Shown here in pieces: positions 16,779 to 24,676 of a stretch of DNA of 53,362 nt. The position numbers were made by a program, and so were the translations under genes. This DNA comes from Burkholderia sp. Ax-1724 (GTDB lineage Bacteria > Pseudomonadota > Gammaproteobacteria > Burkholderiales > Burkholderiaceae). The stretch covers positions 1-53,362 of the forward strand of contig NZ_VWWL01000036.1 of NCBI RefSeq assembly GCF_011752995.1, written 5' to 3'. How positions within the stretch are numbered: position 1 is the stretch's first letter; every line of letters starts with the position of its first letter. The notes under the pieces are model-generated. The model was given only the letters and a program-made list of their open reading frames with translations, did no database searches and had not been told where the DNA came from.

Positions 16779-16805
16779 TTTTTAACGCCTTACCAGACCA
16801 TGTTG

Positions 16806-16834
16806 CTGCGCGCCTTTGGCGCGCAGTTTTTTTT
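16806..16834 (+). terminator. Second strong terminator after the porin
   Basis: CTGCGCGCC (16806-16814), a TTT loop and GGCGCGCAG (16818-16826) are followed by eight T. With the hairpin at 16740 it gives the porin unit a double terminator. The rest of the gap to 16967 shows nothing else. Confidence 0.92.
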
Positions 16835-16967
16835 GCGCGGCCGGTTTTTTTCCCGGATTTTTCCTGTTGGTGCGCGCGCGGGTCTAGCTGGTCCTGGCTG
16901 GCTTCGCTTTCGCGCTTCAATTCGGCGACGTCGCGCCTTCGGCGTGACGCCATCGCTTCCAGGCTGC

Positions 16968-17159
16968 TCAGGCCTCGGTCTCCGACCACAAACGTCCCCC
17001 CGTTGCCCAGTTTTCGCGCTTCACTTCGGTGAGGATGATGTCGACCGAGTTCGGCTCGACGCCGAGCGATTCGCAGGTCGCCTGGGTGATCGCTTCGACG
17101 AACTGGCGTTTCTGTTCCAGCGTGCGGCCTTCGAAGAGTTCGATATGAAACGTGGGCAT
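16968..17159 (-). CDS. 4-oxalocrotonate tautomerase-like protein
   Basis: A 63-residue member of the small tautomerase superfamily, which is normally 60-80 residues. The catalytic proline is Pro2, exposed after Met removal (MPTFHIEL). The helix segment RTLEQKRQFVEAITQATCES and the NSVDIILTEV strand fit the family (quoted in parts). Such enzymes tautomerise or dehalogenate small keto acids as hexamers. The ATG at 17159 has GGAG 8 nt upstream. It lies 80 nt after the class II aldolase-like gene on the same strand, so the two are probably one unit. The actual substrate cannot be read from the sequence. Confidence 0.85.
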   Translation of the reverse strand: MPTFHIELFEGRTLEQKRQFVEAITQATCESLGVEPNSVDIILTEVKRENWATGGRLWSETEA

Positions 17160-17239
17160 GGCATGACTCCGTTGGGAAAGGTGGTCGAGAGTGAAATGAA
17201 GCAGGTGGTGCGCATCCGCTCGTGCATCCGGCCGCGCCG

Positions 17240-18016
17240 CTAGTCGCGATAGCCGCGATCGAGCCGGTCGAGCTTGCGCAGCAGCGCGGGCCATTCGAGT
17301 GCGCCTTCGATCGCGCCGCCGTCGTAGAGCTGCTCCGCCGTGCGCGCGGCGATCGCCTCGTTCGGCACCACCAGCGGCGCGCCGCCTGTTTGCGCCTGCA
17401 GCTGGATCTCGCAGGCCTTGATGAGCGTCGCCATCAGCACATAGGCTTCGGCGACCGTACGGCCGAGCGTCAGCGTGCCGTGATTGCGCAGCAGCATCGC
17501 GGGTTTGTCGGCGAGATGCGCGACGAGACGCTCGCCTTCGGCGGGCGTGAACGCGAGCCCTTCGTAGTCGTGGTAAGCGAGCTGCCCGTAAAAACGCAGC
17601 GCGTGTTGCGACGCCGGCAGCAGGCCGGCCGGTTGCGCCGATACCGCGACGCCCGCGGTGTTGTGCAGATGCATGACGCAGAACGCCTCGGCGCGCGCCG
17701 CGTGTACGGCAGCATGCAGCGCGAAGCCGGTCGCATTCACCGGATGCTCGCTTGCGCCGACGATATTGCCCGCGATATCGATCTTCACGAGATTCGACGC
17801 GCACACCTCATCGAATGCGAGCCCGAACGGATTGATCAGGAAGTGGCCAGGCTCGCCGGGCACGCTCGCGGAAATATGCGTGTAGATCAGATCGTCCCAG
17901 CCGTTGAGGGCGGCAAGCCGGTAGGCGGCGGCAAGATCGACGCGGGTCTGCTGTTCCGCCAGCGAGAGCGGGCCGGATTCGGCGATGCGGCCGGCGGGGG
18001 AGTGGGTGAACGACAT
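17240..18016 (-). CDS. Class II aldolase/adducin family protein
   Basis: A 258-residue protein. The zinc ligands H116 and H118 (MHLH) and H179 (RNHGT) are all present, as is THIS at 47-50. At the position where fuculose- and ribulose-phosphate aldolases carry the catalytic Glu (SSEWxxH) this protein has ATGFALH, so the Glu is replaced by Gly97. That places it in the uncharacterised adducin-like group rather than with true sugar-phosphate aldolases. I chose the ATG at 18016, with GGAG 7 nt upstream; the frame extends 36 codons further upstream without likeness. It precedes the tautomerase gene and may share a keto-acid pathway with it. Decarboxylase or hydrolase chemistry is possible. Confidence 0.82.
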   Translation of the reverse strand: MSFTHSPAGRIAESGPLSLAEQQTRVDLAAAYRLAALNGWDDLIYTHISASVPGEPGHFLINPFGLAFDEVCASNLVKIDIAGNIVGASEHPVNATGFALHAAVHAARAEAFCVMHLHNTAGVAVSAQPAGLLPASQHALRFYGQLAYHDYEGLAFTPAEGERLVAHLADKPAMLLRNHGTLTLGRTVAEAYVLMATLIKACEIQLQAQTGGAPLVVPNEAIAARTAEQLYDGGAIEGALEWPALLRKLDRLDRGYRD

Positions 18017-18175
18017 GGCTGACTCCGATCCCTCGCGGGAGGGGGCTGAAATGCGCGGCCGCGGCATGCGCGAACCGGCTTGCGATGCTACCGCACAATG
18101 CCGGCTTGTGGCGATGCGCGGCAATGCGCGGGGCGGGCGCGGCGCGTGTTCTCGCCCCTGCGCCGATAACGGCTC

Positions 18176-19051
18176 TCACGGCGATGTGCGGGCGAGACCG
18201 CGCTTGAGCCACTGAACGCTCCACGTCGCGAGCACGAACGGCGCCGTCATGACCGGCCAGCCGGCATGCGCGGCCGCCGCTTGCAGCAGCACCGACATCG
18301 CGACGCCGCCGAGCATCGGCGCGAAGCCGGCATCGCACAGCGCGAGTGCGGTGAGTATGCCGTTGAAGCCCGACAGGCCGGCGTCGAATGAAGCGGCGTC
18401 GGTGCCGGGCAGCAGAGGTGCGGCGCTCGCGAAGCCCGCGCCGACGAGCGCATACAGCGCGTGCCGGCGTGAAGCGGCGGCGATGCCGAGCAGCACGCAC
18501 ACACCCGCCAATGCACCCGACGCAAAACCGGTTTGCGCGAAACCGGCGAGCACGCCGGTGCAGAAACGCAGTGCATCGAGGGGATGAACGGGCGGCGGGC
18601 TCGCGTGCCGCGTGCCGTCCGCGATAAACGGCAGCCATAGCCATGTGACGATCAGGCACGGGCTCGACAAGCAGCCGAGCCCCCGCGCGCGCAGCCATCG
18701 CGACCACGGTTGCGAAAGCCACGCGGTGCCGGTCGCGGCAAGAATCGCAACCGCCGCCGCAGTTGCCGGATCGGCGATGAAACTGAAAGCGGCGAGCCCC
18801 GCGAGTGCGCCATTGAAGCCATGCAGGCCGGCGCTCGTGTCGGGTGCGGGATGGCCGGCGAGCACGGCGCTCACGTTGGCCGCGCTTGCACCTAGCAGCG
18901 CCGCGCATGCGAGGCGCGGGTCCGCCAGCAGCCACGCGGCGATCAGGCAGGCGCCGGTGAACGCATTCGCTTGCAGCACGATCTGCCCGAAGCTGCGCAG
19001 CAGCGTGCGCAGCGGGGCGCCGAACGAAGGAGATGGCGCGACGGTATGCAT
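18176..19051 (-). CDS. Urea transporter (UT family)
   Basis: A 291-residue membrane protein with about ten hydrophobic segments. It has the internal duplication of urea channels: the two half-signatures GLHGFNGALAGLAAF and GLSGFNGILTALAL mark the pore of each half. It should let urea diffuse across the inner membrane. The first candidate ATG is at 19051, and a GTG at 19078 is also in frame; neither has a clear ribosome site, so the start is uncertain. No urease or urea amidolyase gene is in this window, and it is separated from the aldolase-like gene by 159 nt. Confidence 0.82.
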   Translation of the reverse strand: MHTVAPSPSFGAPLRTLLRSFGQIVLQANAFTGACLIAAWLLADPRLACAALLGASAANVSAVLAGHPAPDTSAGLHGFNGALAGLAAFSFIADPATAAAVAILAATGTAWLSQPWSRWLRARGLGCLSSPCLIVTWLWLPFIADGTRHASPPPVHPLDALRFCTGVLAGFAQTGFASGALAGVCVLLGIAAASRRHALYALVGAGFASAAPLLPGTDAASFDAGLSGFNGILTALALCDAGFAPMLGGVAMSVLLQAAAAHAGWPVMTAPFVLATWSVQWLKRGLARTSP

Positions 19052-19235
19052 CGGGGACGGGCGTGGTTGAGGAATCACGGCAAACCGCGAGTATAGTCCG
19101 GCGACCCCGCATGAGGCATCGCTGTGCGTTGATAGTGGCTATTTGTGCGCGAGGCTTTCCACGTCGTGCCCGATCCGCTTTCGCGCTACGATAAACAACC
19201 GGCGCGCGCCGCGCCGTTTCGCGAGGAGACAGGCG

Positions 19236-19790
19236 ATGCGTGAACTACGGTGGGCCTCGGAAGAGGGCGACGGCATCGAACATCTGATGTTCGATGCGCG
19301 CGACGACGGCTTCGCGGTCGAGAGTGTCGTCGTCGGGCAGCGCTACGGCAAGACGTATGGGCTGCATTACAGGGTGCGCTGCGATACGCAGTGGCGCACG
19401 CGCCATGCGTGGCTGAAGATCGTCGGCGGCGGCGAACTGGAATTGCACGGCGACGGCGCGGGGCGCTGGCACGACGGACATGGTCTGACGTTGGGCGCGC
19501 TCGAAGGCTGCATCGACATCGATATTGCCGCGACGCCGTTGACGAACACGCTGCCGATTCGCCGGCTCAAACTGGCCAAAGGCGAGCGCCGGCCGATCGA
19601 GGTCGCGTATGTCTCGACGCCGGAGTTGCAGGTCACGCGCGCCGAGCAGGCGTATACGTGCATCGAGCCGGATCGCGAGTATCGCTATGAAGGCCTATTC
19701 CGCGACTTCACCGCGGATATGCGGGTCGATCGCGATGGCCTCGTGATCGACTATCCGACGTTGTTTACGCGCTTGCCGCGCGCGCGTTGA
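19236..19790 (+). CDS. Putative glycolipid-binding domain protein (PF06475 type)
   Basis: A 184-residue, beta-strand-rich protein without signal peptide or membrane segment. Segments such as GYGLHYRVRCD-like YGLHYRV, HAWLKIVGGGELELHGDGAGRWHD and the C-terminal VIDYPTLFTRL fit the family annotated as putative glycolipid-binding (quoted in short parts). Its biological role is not established. The ATG at 19236 is preceded by GAGGAG at 7 nt, a strong ribosome site that overrules the longer frame starting at 19143. Its last 26 nt overlap the 3' end of the convergent alpha/beta hydrolase gene. Confidence 0.8.
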   Translation: MRELRWASEEGDGIEHLMFDARDDGFAVESVVVGQRYGKTYGLHYRVRCDTQWRTRHAWLKIVGGGELELHGDGAGRWHDGHGLTLGALEGCIDIDIAATPLTNTLPIRRLKLAKGERRPIEVAYVSTPELQVTRAEQAYTCIEPDREYRYEGLFRDFTADMRVDRDGLVIDYPTLFTRLPRAR

Positions 19791-20808
19791 GCGTTGTGCC
19801 GGCTGTCGTTGTGCTTGTAGTTGTGGCTGCCGTTGCGATTATGCTTGCGGCGTTTTCATCCGCCGCCTGTATTGGCCGTGCGTCGACAAACCGCGCGACA
19901 TGCGCCGCGATCAATGCGGGATCGCGCAGCACGACCCAGTGGCTCGCGTCGATCTCGGTGCGTTCGTAGGCGCCGAGCCATCCTTCGAGTCCCAGCGATA
20001 ACGCCGGTCCGACATAGCGGTCGCGCAGCGGCACGATGAACTGTACCGGCGCATGCGCGTGACGTGCGCGCGGCCGCAGCAGTGTGTCGATGAAATTCGC
20101 GCGATAAAGATTGAGGCCGTTGATCGCGTTGCGCTTCTGCGCGGGATCGCGAGCCGTGCGTACGTGCTCGGTCGCACGCAGCCATAGCGGCCACGCGTAT
20201 GCGCCGCCCATGCGCCACACGAGTTCCGGCAGCCACGGCAGATGAAAGAAGAAGATGTACCAGGATTTCAGCGCTTGCCGCACGCCGCTGCCGAACGGGC
20301 GCCGCGTTTTGCGCTCTGCCGTTGCGTGCGTTGCGTGCGTTGCGTGCGTTGCGTGCGTTGCGCGTGCCGTACGCTCCGCGCCACCGCCGCGCAAATCGAG
20401 CGAGGCGTGATCGAGGCACGGTCCCGAGATCGATGTATACGATGCAATACGGCCCTTGAACGCCGGATCGGTGACCGCTTCCCAGCTTTGAATCGACCCC
20501 CAGTCGTGACCGACGAGGTGAAACGGCTGAGCACCGCAGGTTGCATCGGCAACCGCGGCGAGATCGGCGGCAAGACGTTCGAGCCGGTACGCAGCGCGCG
20601 TGGCGGGGGTGCCGGACGCGCCTGCGCCGCGCACGTCGTAGGCGATCACCCGATAGCGCGCCTCGAGTTGCGCGCGCACCGGTTCCCACACCGCGGCCGA
20701 ATCGGGATAGCCGTGCACGAGCACGATCGGCGTGGCGTTGCGCGGTCCGCTGACGTAGACCGCGAGCTGCACGTCGCCGGCATCGACCGACAGCGTCTCG
20801 CGTATCAC
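19765..20808 (-). CDS. Alpha/beta hydrolase with Asp nucleophile
   Basis: A 347-residue hydrolase. HGYPD (32-36) forms the oxyanion region, the nucleophile elbow is VGHDWGS with D102, and the late histidine is in DASHWVV. An Asp in the elbow is typical of epoxide hydrolases and haloalkane dehalogenases rather than esterases. The start is GTG at 20808; GTGA overlaps the stop of the upstream PF10118 gene, which implies coupling. A run of four to five His-Ala-Thr repeats (about residues 147-164) comes from a 9-bp DNA repeat. The C-terminal 25 residues are Thr/Ala-rich and extend past the family end. It is the last gene of the MerR-monooxygenase operon. Confidence 0.85.
   Translation of the reverse strand: MIRETLSVDAGDVQLAVYVSGPRNATPIVLVHGYPDSAAVWEPVRAQLEARYRVIAYDVRGAGASGTPATRAAYRLERLAADLAAVADATCGAQPFHLVGHDWGSIQSWEAVTDPAFKGRIASYTSISGPCLDHASLDLRGGGAERTARATHATHATHATHATAERKTRRPFGSGVRQALKSWYIFFFHLPWLPELVWRMGGAYAWPLWLRATEHVRTARDPAQKRNAINGLNLYRANFIDTLLRPRARHAHAPVQFIVPLRDRYVGPALSLGLEGWLGAYERTEIDASHWVVLRDPALIAAHVARFVDARPIQAADENAASIIATAATTTSTTTAGTTLNARAASA
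20321..20363. repeat. 9-bp coding tandem repeat (GTTGCGTGC)
   Basis: Four perfect copies of GTTGCGTGC at 20321-20356 and a diverged fifth lie inside the alpha/beta hydrolase gene. The unit is a multiple of three, so slippage changes the number of His-Ala-Thr triplets without a frameshift. Confidence 0.85.
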
Positions 20809-21686
20809 GCGGCCGCCCGCACGCCGCGGCGCGGCGCATTACGCCTGACCGGCGAGTGCGCGTTGGTCGCTTCGACGGCGGCGACGAGCCCGTCGATCCG
20901 CGCGAGTTGCGAGCGGTTGTCGTGATCCCACGGATGGAAGCCGGGCCGGAAAAAGCTCAGCCATTCGCCGGCGATGCGTGCAAACACGCCATGGCGCGGA
21001 CCGTACAGGTACTTCGTGAGACGCCACATGCCGCGCAGGTGTCCGCCGCGCTTGCGATCGGCGACGATGAGCCGCACGTTGTAGTCGAACACGATGAGCC
21101 AGAACGTCAGCGTGGTGGCGAGCATCGTGCCGGTGCGCAGCAGGTAGCGCCCGAGGCCGGGTTTGAGCACCGTATTCCAGACGTCGTACGAAACGGACTT
21201 GTGCTCGGTTTCCTCGAGCGCGTGCCAGGTCCACATCTGCGTATAGCCTTCGACCGAGCCGGCGATGCGCGTCGAGTCTTCGAGCAGCAGACCGGCCAGC
21301 ATCGCCGTGTAGTGTTCGAGGCAGACCGTGATCGCGAGCTGATACGAATCGGGCAGTACCTTGCGGAATAGATTGAGCAGCCACCACAGCCGCTTGTCGA
21401 GCTTGTGCGCGGGCAGTCCCGCCTGTTGCAGCAGGTCGTTGTACTCGATGTGCTCGCGCGTATGCATCGCTTCCTGGCCGATGAAGCCGAGCACCTGCTT
21501 CTTCAGCTTGGGGTCGTCGATCCGGTCGCGATAGTTGCGCACGGAATCCATGAAGAAGCGCTCGCCGGCCGGAAACAGCAGCGAAAGCGCATTGAAAAAG
21601 TGCGTGACGTGCGAGCCTTGCGCGTGCCAATCGCACGCGCGTTCCGGCGGCAGATTGAAACGCAGGTCGCGGCGAACTGGCATCAT
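20805..21686 (-). CDS. PF10118 metal-dependent hydrolase-like, diiron-type helical protein
   Basis: A 293-residue helical protein of the family annotated as predicted metal-dependent hydrolases. The visible carboxylate/histidine set E42 (GERFF), E72 and H75 (QEAMHTREH), E124 (LEHYTA), and E158/E159 with H162 (LEETEHKS) resembles a ferritin-like diiron site. One or two hydrophobic stretches (about 112-132 and 185-205) suggest membrane contact. The ATG at 21686 has GGGAGA 6-7 nt upstream; a second Met follows at once. The family's reaction is unproven; its repeated company with flavin monooxygenases and short-chain dehydrogenases suggests lipid or hydrocarbon oxidation. Its stop overlaps the next start (GTGA). 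Confidence 0.82.
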   Translation of the reverse strand: MMPVRRDLRFNLPPERACDWHAQGSHVTHFFNALSLLFPAGERFFMDSVRNYRDRIDDPKLKKQVLGFIGQEAMHTREHIEYNDLLQQAGLPAHKLDKRLWWLLNLFRKVLPDSYQLAITVCLEHYTAMLAGLLLEDSTRIAGSVEGYTQMWTWHALEETEHKSVSYDVWNTVLKPGLGRYLLRTGTMLATTLTFWLIVFDYNVRLIVADRKRGGHLRGMWRLTKYLYGPRHGVFARIAGEWLSFFRPGFHPWDHDNRSQLARIDGLVAAVEATNAHSPVRRNAPRRGVRAAA

Positions 21687-21789
21687 GGCCTGTCTCCCTT
21701 GTGATCGCCGGCACGATGACGTGCCCGGTCTTGCCGATTGAGCGCGGCGTGACTAACTCGGTATCGTTGAGCGTATGACATCGCGGACC

Positions 21790-22698
21790 TCACGCGCGCT
21801 TGCCGTCGAGCTGCGCGGCGCGGCGCGCGCGTTTTTCGGCGACGCGCTTGAGCCGGCGCGTCTGCATCACGACGAGCGCCTGATAGGCGGCGGGCAGCGT
21901 GCGCGCGAGCCAGTCGGCCGCGCGCGCGTCGCGGCCGATCAGCACGCGCCGTCTGTTTTTGCGCACGCCGTCGAGAATCACGCGCGCGGCATCGTCGGCG
22001 CTCGTGATGAAAAATTTCTCGAAGTCGTCCTTACCTTGCTGTTCGTTCTCGACCATGAAGCCGACCATGTTCTGCGCAATCCGGCTCGCTTGCGCGATGT
22101 TGGTTCGAATGCCGCCCGGATGCACGCAGGTCGCCGAGACGCCGCATTTCATGAGGTCGAGCTCCTGACGCAACGACTCGGTGAAGCCGCGCACCGCGAA
22201 CTTGGTCGCGTTGTAGCCGCTCATGCCGGGCTGCGAAAAGAGCCCGAACACGCTCGACGTATTGACGATATGCCCCTCGCCCGAACTCTTCAGATACGGC
22301 AGGAACGCTTTCGTGCCATGCACGACGCCCCAGAAGTTGATGCCGACGATCCATTCGAGATCGGCGTACTCCATGCCGTCGATCGTGCTCGACAACGCGA
22401 CGCCGGCGTTGTTGAACACGAGATTGACGCGCTCGTGTTCGAGCGCGGTGGCGGCGGCCCACTCGAACATCGCCGCGCGATCGGCGACGTCGAGCACGCG
22501 CGTCGTGATCCGCAGCGGCGCGCCGACCACGTGCGGCGCGGCGGCCTGCGCGAGCTGAGCGGTGTCGGCGAGGCTGGCCGGATTGCGGTCGGCGAGCGCG
22601 AGATGACAACCCTCGCGCGCGAGCCGGATCGCGAGCGAGCGGCCCATGCCCGAGCCCGCGCCGGTGATCGCGGCCACTTTATCGGTGAAGTGCTTCAT
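21790..22698 (-). CDS. Short-chain dehydrogenase/reductase
   Basis: A 302-residue classical SDR. The cofactor loop TGAGSGMG is at 12-19, NNAG at 96-99, and the catalytic triad is S148, Y162 and K166 (GYNATK). The last 60 residues, rich in Arg and Lys, extend beyond the core and are typical of SDRs working on hydrophobic substrates near membranes. The ATG at 22698 has AGGA about 9 nt upstream. It lies 44 nt after the monooxygenase and 103 nt before the PF10118 gene. It probably oxidises an alcohol to the ketone used by the monooxygenase, or reduces the reverse; this is inference from the operon. Confidence 0.87.
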   Translation of the reverse strand: MKHFTDKVAAITGAGSGMGRSLAIRLAREGCHLALADRNPASLADTAQLAQAAAPHVVGAPLRITTRVLDVADRAAMFEWAAATALEHERVNLVFNNAGVALSSTIDGMEYADLEWIVGINFWGVVHGTKAFLPYLKSSGEGHIVNTSSVFGLFSQPGMSGYNATKFAVRGFTESLRQELDLMKCGVSATCVHPGGIRTNIAQASRIAQNMVGFMVENEQQGKDDFEKFFITSADDAARVILDGVRKNRRRVLIGRDARAADWLARTLPAAYQALVVMQTRRLKRVAEKRARRAAQLDGKRA

Positions 22699-22742
22699 TG
22701 GCTCCTGTCCTCCCTGATTGCTGCGCTGCCGTCGTTATCCGT

Positions 22743-24404
22743 TCAGGTCGCTTCCGCCGACGTCACCGCGGCGTTGCCGTGCGCAGGCGCGGGTTGCTGC
22801 ATCTGCGCTGTGGCGCTCGCGGGATGAGTCGACTGCCTGATCGCCTGCATGCCCGCCTGTACGCCCGCCTGCGGCGCGGGCGCAAGCGCGAAGTAATCGT
22901 TCATGCGGAACGTGCTGGTGGCCTGGCGGAACTTGTATGCGAAGCCCGGCCACAACGTGGTGTTCTTGCCGGTCTTCGGATCGAGATACCAGCTCTCGCA
23001 GCCGCCCGTCGACCAGATCGCGTGATCGAGCTTGCGCTGGATGCGCTCGTTGTAGTCGCGCTCGACCTGCGGACGCACTTCGATCGCGGCGGCCCGTTCG
23101 GTCTTCATCGTCCGCAGCGCCTGCAGGACGTATTCGACCTGCGACTCGATCATGAACACCATCGAGTTGTGGCCGAGACCGGTGTTCGGGCCGACGATCA
23201 TGAAAAAATTCGGATAGCCAGGCAAGGTCGTACCGAGGTACGCATGCGCGCCGTCGCGCCACGTCTCGACGATATCGACGCCGCCGCGACCGCGCACGAC
23301 ACCGGGTGGAAACGGATCGGCGACCTGGAAGCCGGTGCCGAAGATCAGGCAGTCGGCCGGATGACGCACGCCATCGGTCGTGACGACCGCGTCTTCCTCG
23401 ATGCGCGCGATGCCGGTGGTCTTCACCGAGACGTTCGCTTGCGCTACGGCCGGGAAATAGTCGTTCGAGATCAGGATGCGCTTGCAGCCCATCGTGTAGT
23501 TCGGCGTGAGCGTCGCGCGCAGTTGCGCATCGGGCACCTGGCGGCGCAGATGACGCTCCGCGACTTTCTGCGCGGTCTTCATCAGCGAAGGATGAATCGC
23601 GAAGCCGACCGCGCGCGATTCGAGTATGCAGTACAGCGCCGAGCGCATGATCTTCTGCGTGAACGGCAGACGTTTGAACAGCCACTGTTCGAGCGGCTTC
23701 ACCGGCCGGTCGGCCTTCGGCATGATCCACGGCGGCGTGCGCTGGAACAGATCGAGATGCGCGACGCGCGGCTGGATTTGCGGCACGAACTGGATCGCGC
23801 TCGCGCCGGTGCCGATCACGGCGACGCGTTTGCCTTCGAGCGCATAGTCGTGATCCCAGTGCTGCGAATGAAACGCCTTGCCCTTGAAGTTTTCGATGCC
23901 GGGAATATCGGGCAGCGCCGCGCGCGACAGGCCGCCCATGCCCGAGATCAGCACGCGCGCCGACCATTGCTGGCCGTTTGCGAAAGTCAGCTGCCAGCGG
24001 TGGCGCGTTTCGTCGTAGATCGCGCTCGCGAGTTCATGGCCGAAGCGCAGATGACGCTCGACGCCGAAGCGCCGCGTGCAGTCTTCGAGGTACGCGCGAA
24101 TTTCGGGCTGGCGCGCGAACATGCGGCTCCAGCGCGGATTCGGCGCGAACGAAAACGAATAGACGTGCGATTGGACGTCGCACGCGCAGCCGGGGTAGTG
24201 GTTGTCGCGCCAGGTGCCGCCGACCGAGCCGGCCTTCTCGGCGATGACGAAATCGATGATGCCGGCCTGGCGCAGGCGGATCGCCATGCCGAGGCCCGCG
24301 AAGCCGGAGCCGATGATCGCGATGTCCGTGTGGACCAGCGCTGTATCGAGAGGCGCGCGTGGTTCGGGCGGCGCGTCGTCGTGGGACATCGTGCGGGCGT
24401 TCAT
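22743..24404 (-). CDS. Flavin monooxygenase, Baeyer-Villiger/AlmA type
   Basis: A 553-residue FAD- and NADPH-binding monooxygenase. FAD binds at GSGFAGLG (32-39) with GGTWRDNHYPG (62-72), and NADPH at GTGASA (198-203). The Baeyer-Villiger fingerprint FxGxxxHxxxW(P/D) is present as FKGKAFHSQHWD (173-184). It should insert oxygen into a ketone or act on long-chain hydrocarbon intermediates, as in AlmA-like enzymes. The ATG at 24404 has AAGGAGA 9 nt upstream. A palindromic operator lies 30-51 nt in front. Downstream genes (SDR, diiron-type protein, epoxide-hydrolase-like protein) form one operon. The last 45 residues are Ala/Pro/Gln-rich and variable. Confidence 0.9.
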   Translation of the reverse strand: MNARTMSHDDAPPEPRAPLDTALVHTDIAIIGSGFAGLGMAIRLRQAGIIDFVIAEKAGSVGGTWRDNHYPGCACDVQSHVYSFSFAPNPRWSRMFARQPEIRAYLEDCTRRFGVERHLRFGHELASAIYDETRHRWQLTFANGQQWSARVLISGMGGLSRAALPDIPGIENFKGKAFHSQHWDHDYALEGKRVAVIGTGASAIQFVPQIQPRVAHLDLFQRTPPWIMPKADRPVKPLEQWLFKRLPFTQKIMRSALYCILESRAVGFAIHPSLMKTAQKVAERHLRRQVPDAQLRATLTPNYTMGCKRILISNDYFPAVAQANVSVKTTGIARIEEDAVVTTDGVRHPADCLIFGTGFQVADPFPPGVVRGRGGVDIVETWRDGAHAYLGTTLPGYPNFFMIVGPNTGLGHNSMVFMIESQVEYVLQALRTMKTERAAAIEVRPQVERDYNERIQRKLDHAIWSTGGCESWYLDPKTGKNTTLWPGFAYKFRQATSTFRMNDYFALAPAPQAGVQAGMQAIRQSTHPASATAQMQQPAPAHGNAAVTSAEAT

Positions 24405-24433
24405 CCGATCCGTCTCCTTTTTACGCTATTAAC

Positions 24434-24455
24434 TGTTACATTGATTGATGTAACA
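24434..24455. promoter_or_regulatory. Perfect palindromic operator before the monooxygenase operon
   Basis: TGTTACAT (24434-24441), six bases, and ATGTAACA (24448-24455). On the minus strand TTGTTA and TAATAG flank a spacer of about 19 bp, the over-long spacing typical of MerR-activated promoters. The adjacent MerR gene is the likely binder. Confidence 0.72.
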
Positions 24456-24506
24456 ATAAGGGCTGAGAACGAAGGATGCAAGATGCCGGTTAGACGGCGG
24501 GCTCTA

Positions 24507-24521
24507 GGGTGGGGGGGCGGG
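24507..24521 (+). other. G-quadruplex motif
   Basis: GGG-T-GGG-G-GGG-C-GGG: four G3 tracts with one-base loops, between the MerR gene and the monooxygenase operator. The rest of the 272-bp spacer shows no gene. Confidence 0.55.
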
Positions 24522-24676
24522 CGAGATGCGCCCGGCGTAGGCGGCGAGGCGCGTGACGGTGTGGGGTGGCGTTGGCCGGTGCCGGACCTGGATTGCGGTT
24601 GCGGCGGGACTGAGTTGCGCCTCGCCAATGCTGGAAGCCGGCGAGGCCGTTTCGCAAAGCGGTGTGGGTGCCCGGC

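Noticed and set aside
15379..16989. 536-codon minus frame opposite the porin
   Set aside because: Shadow of a highly biased porin gene; no family likeness.
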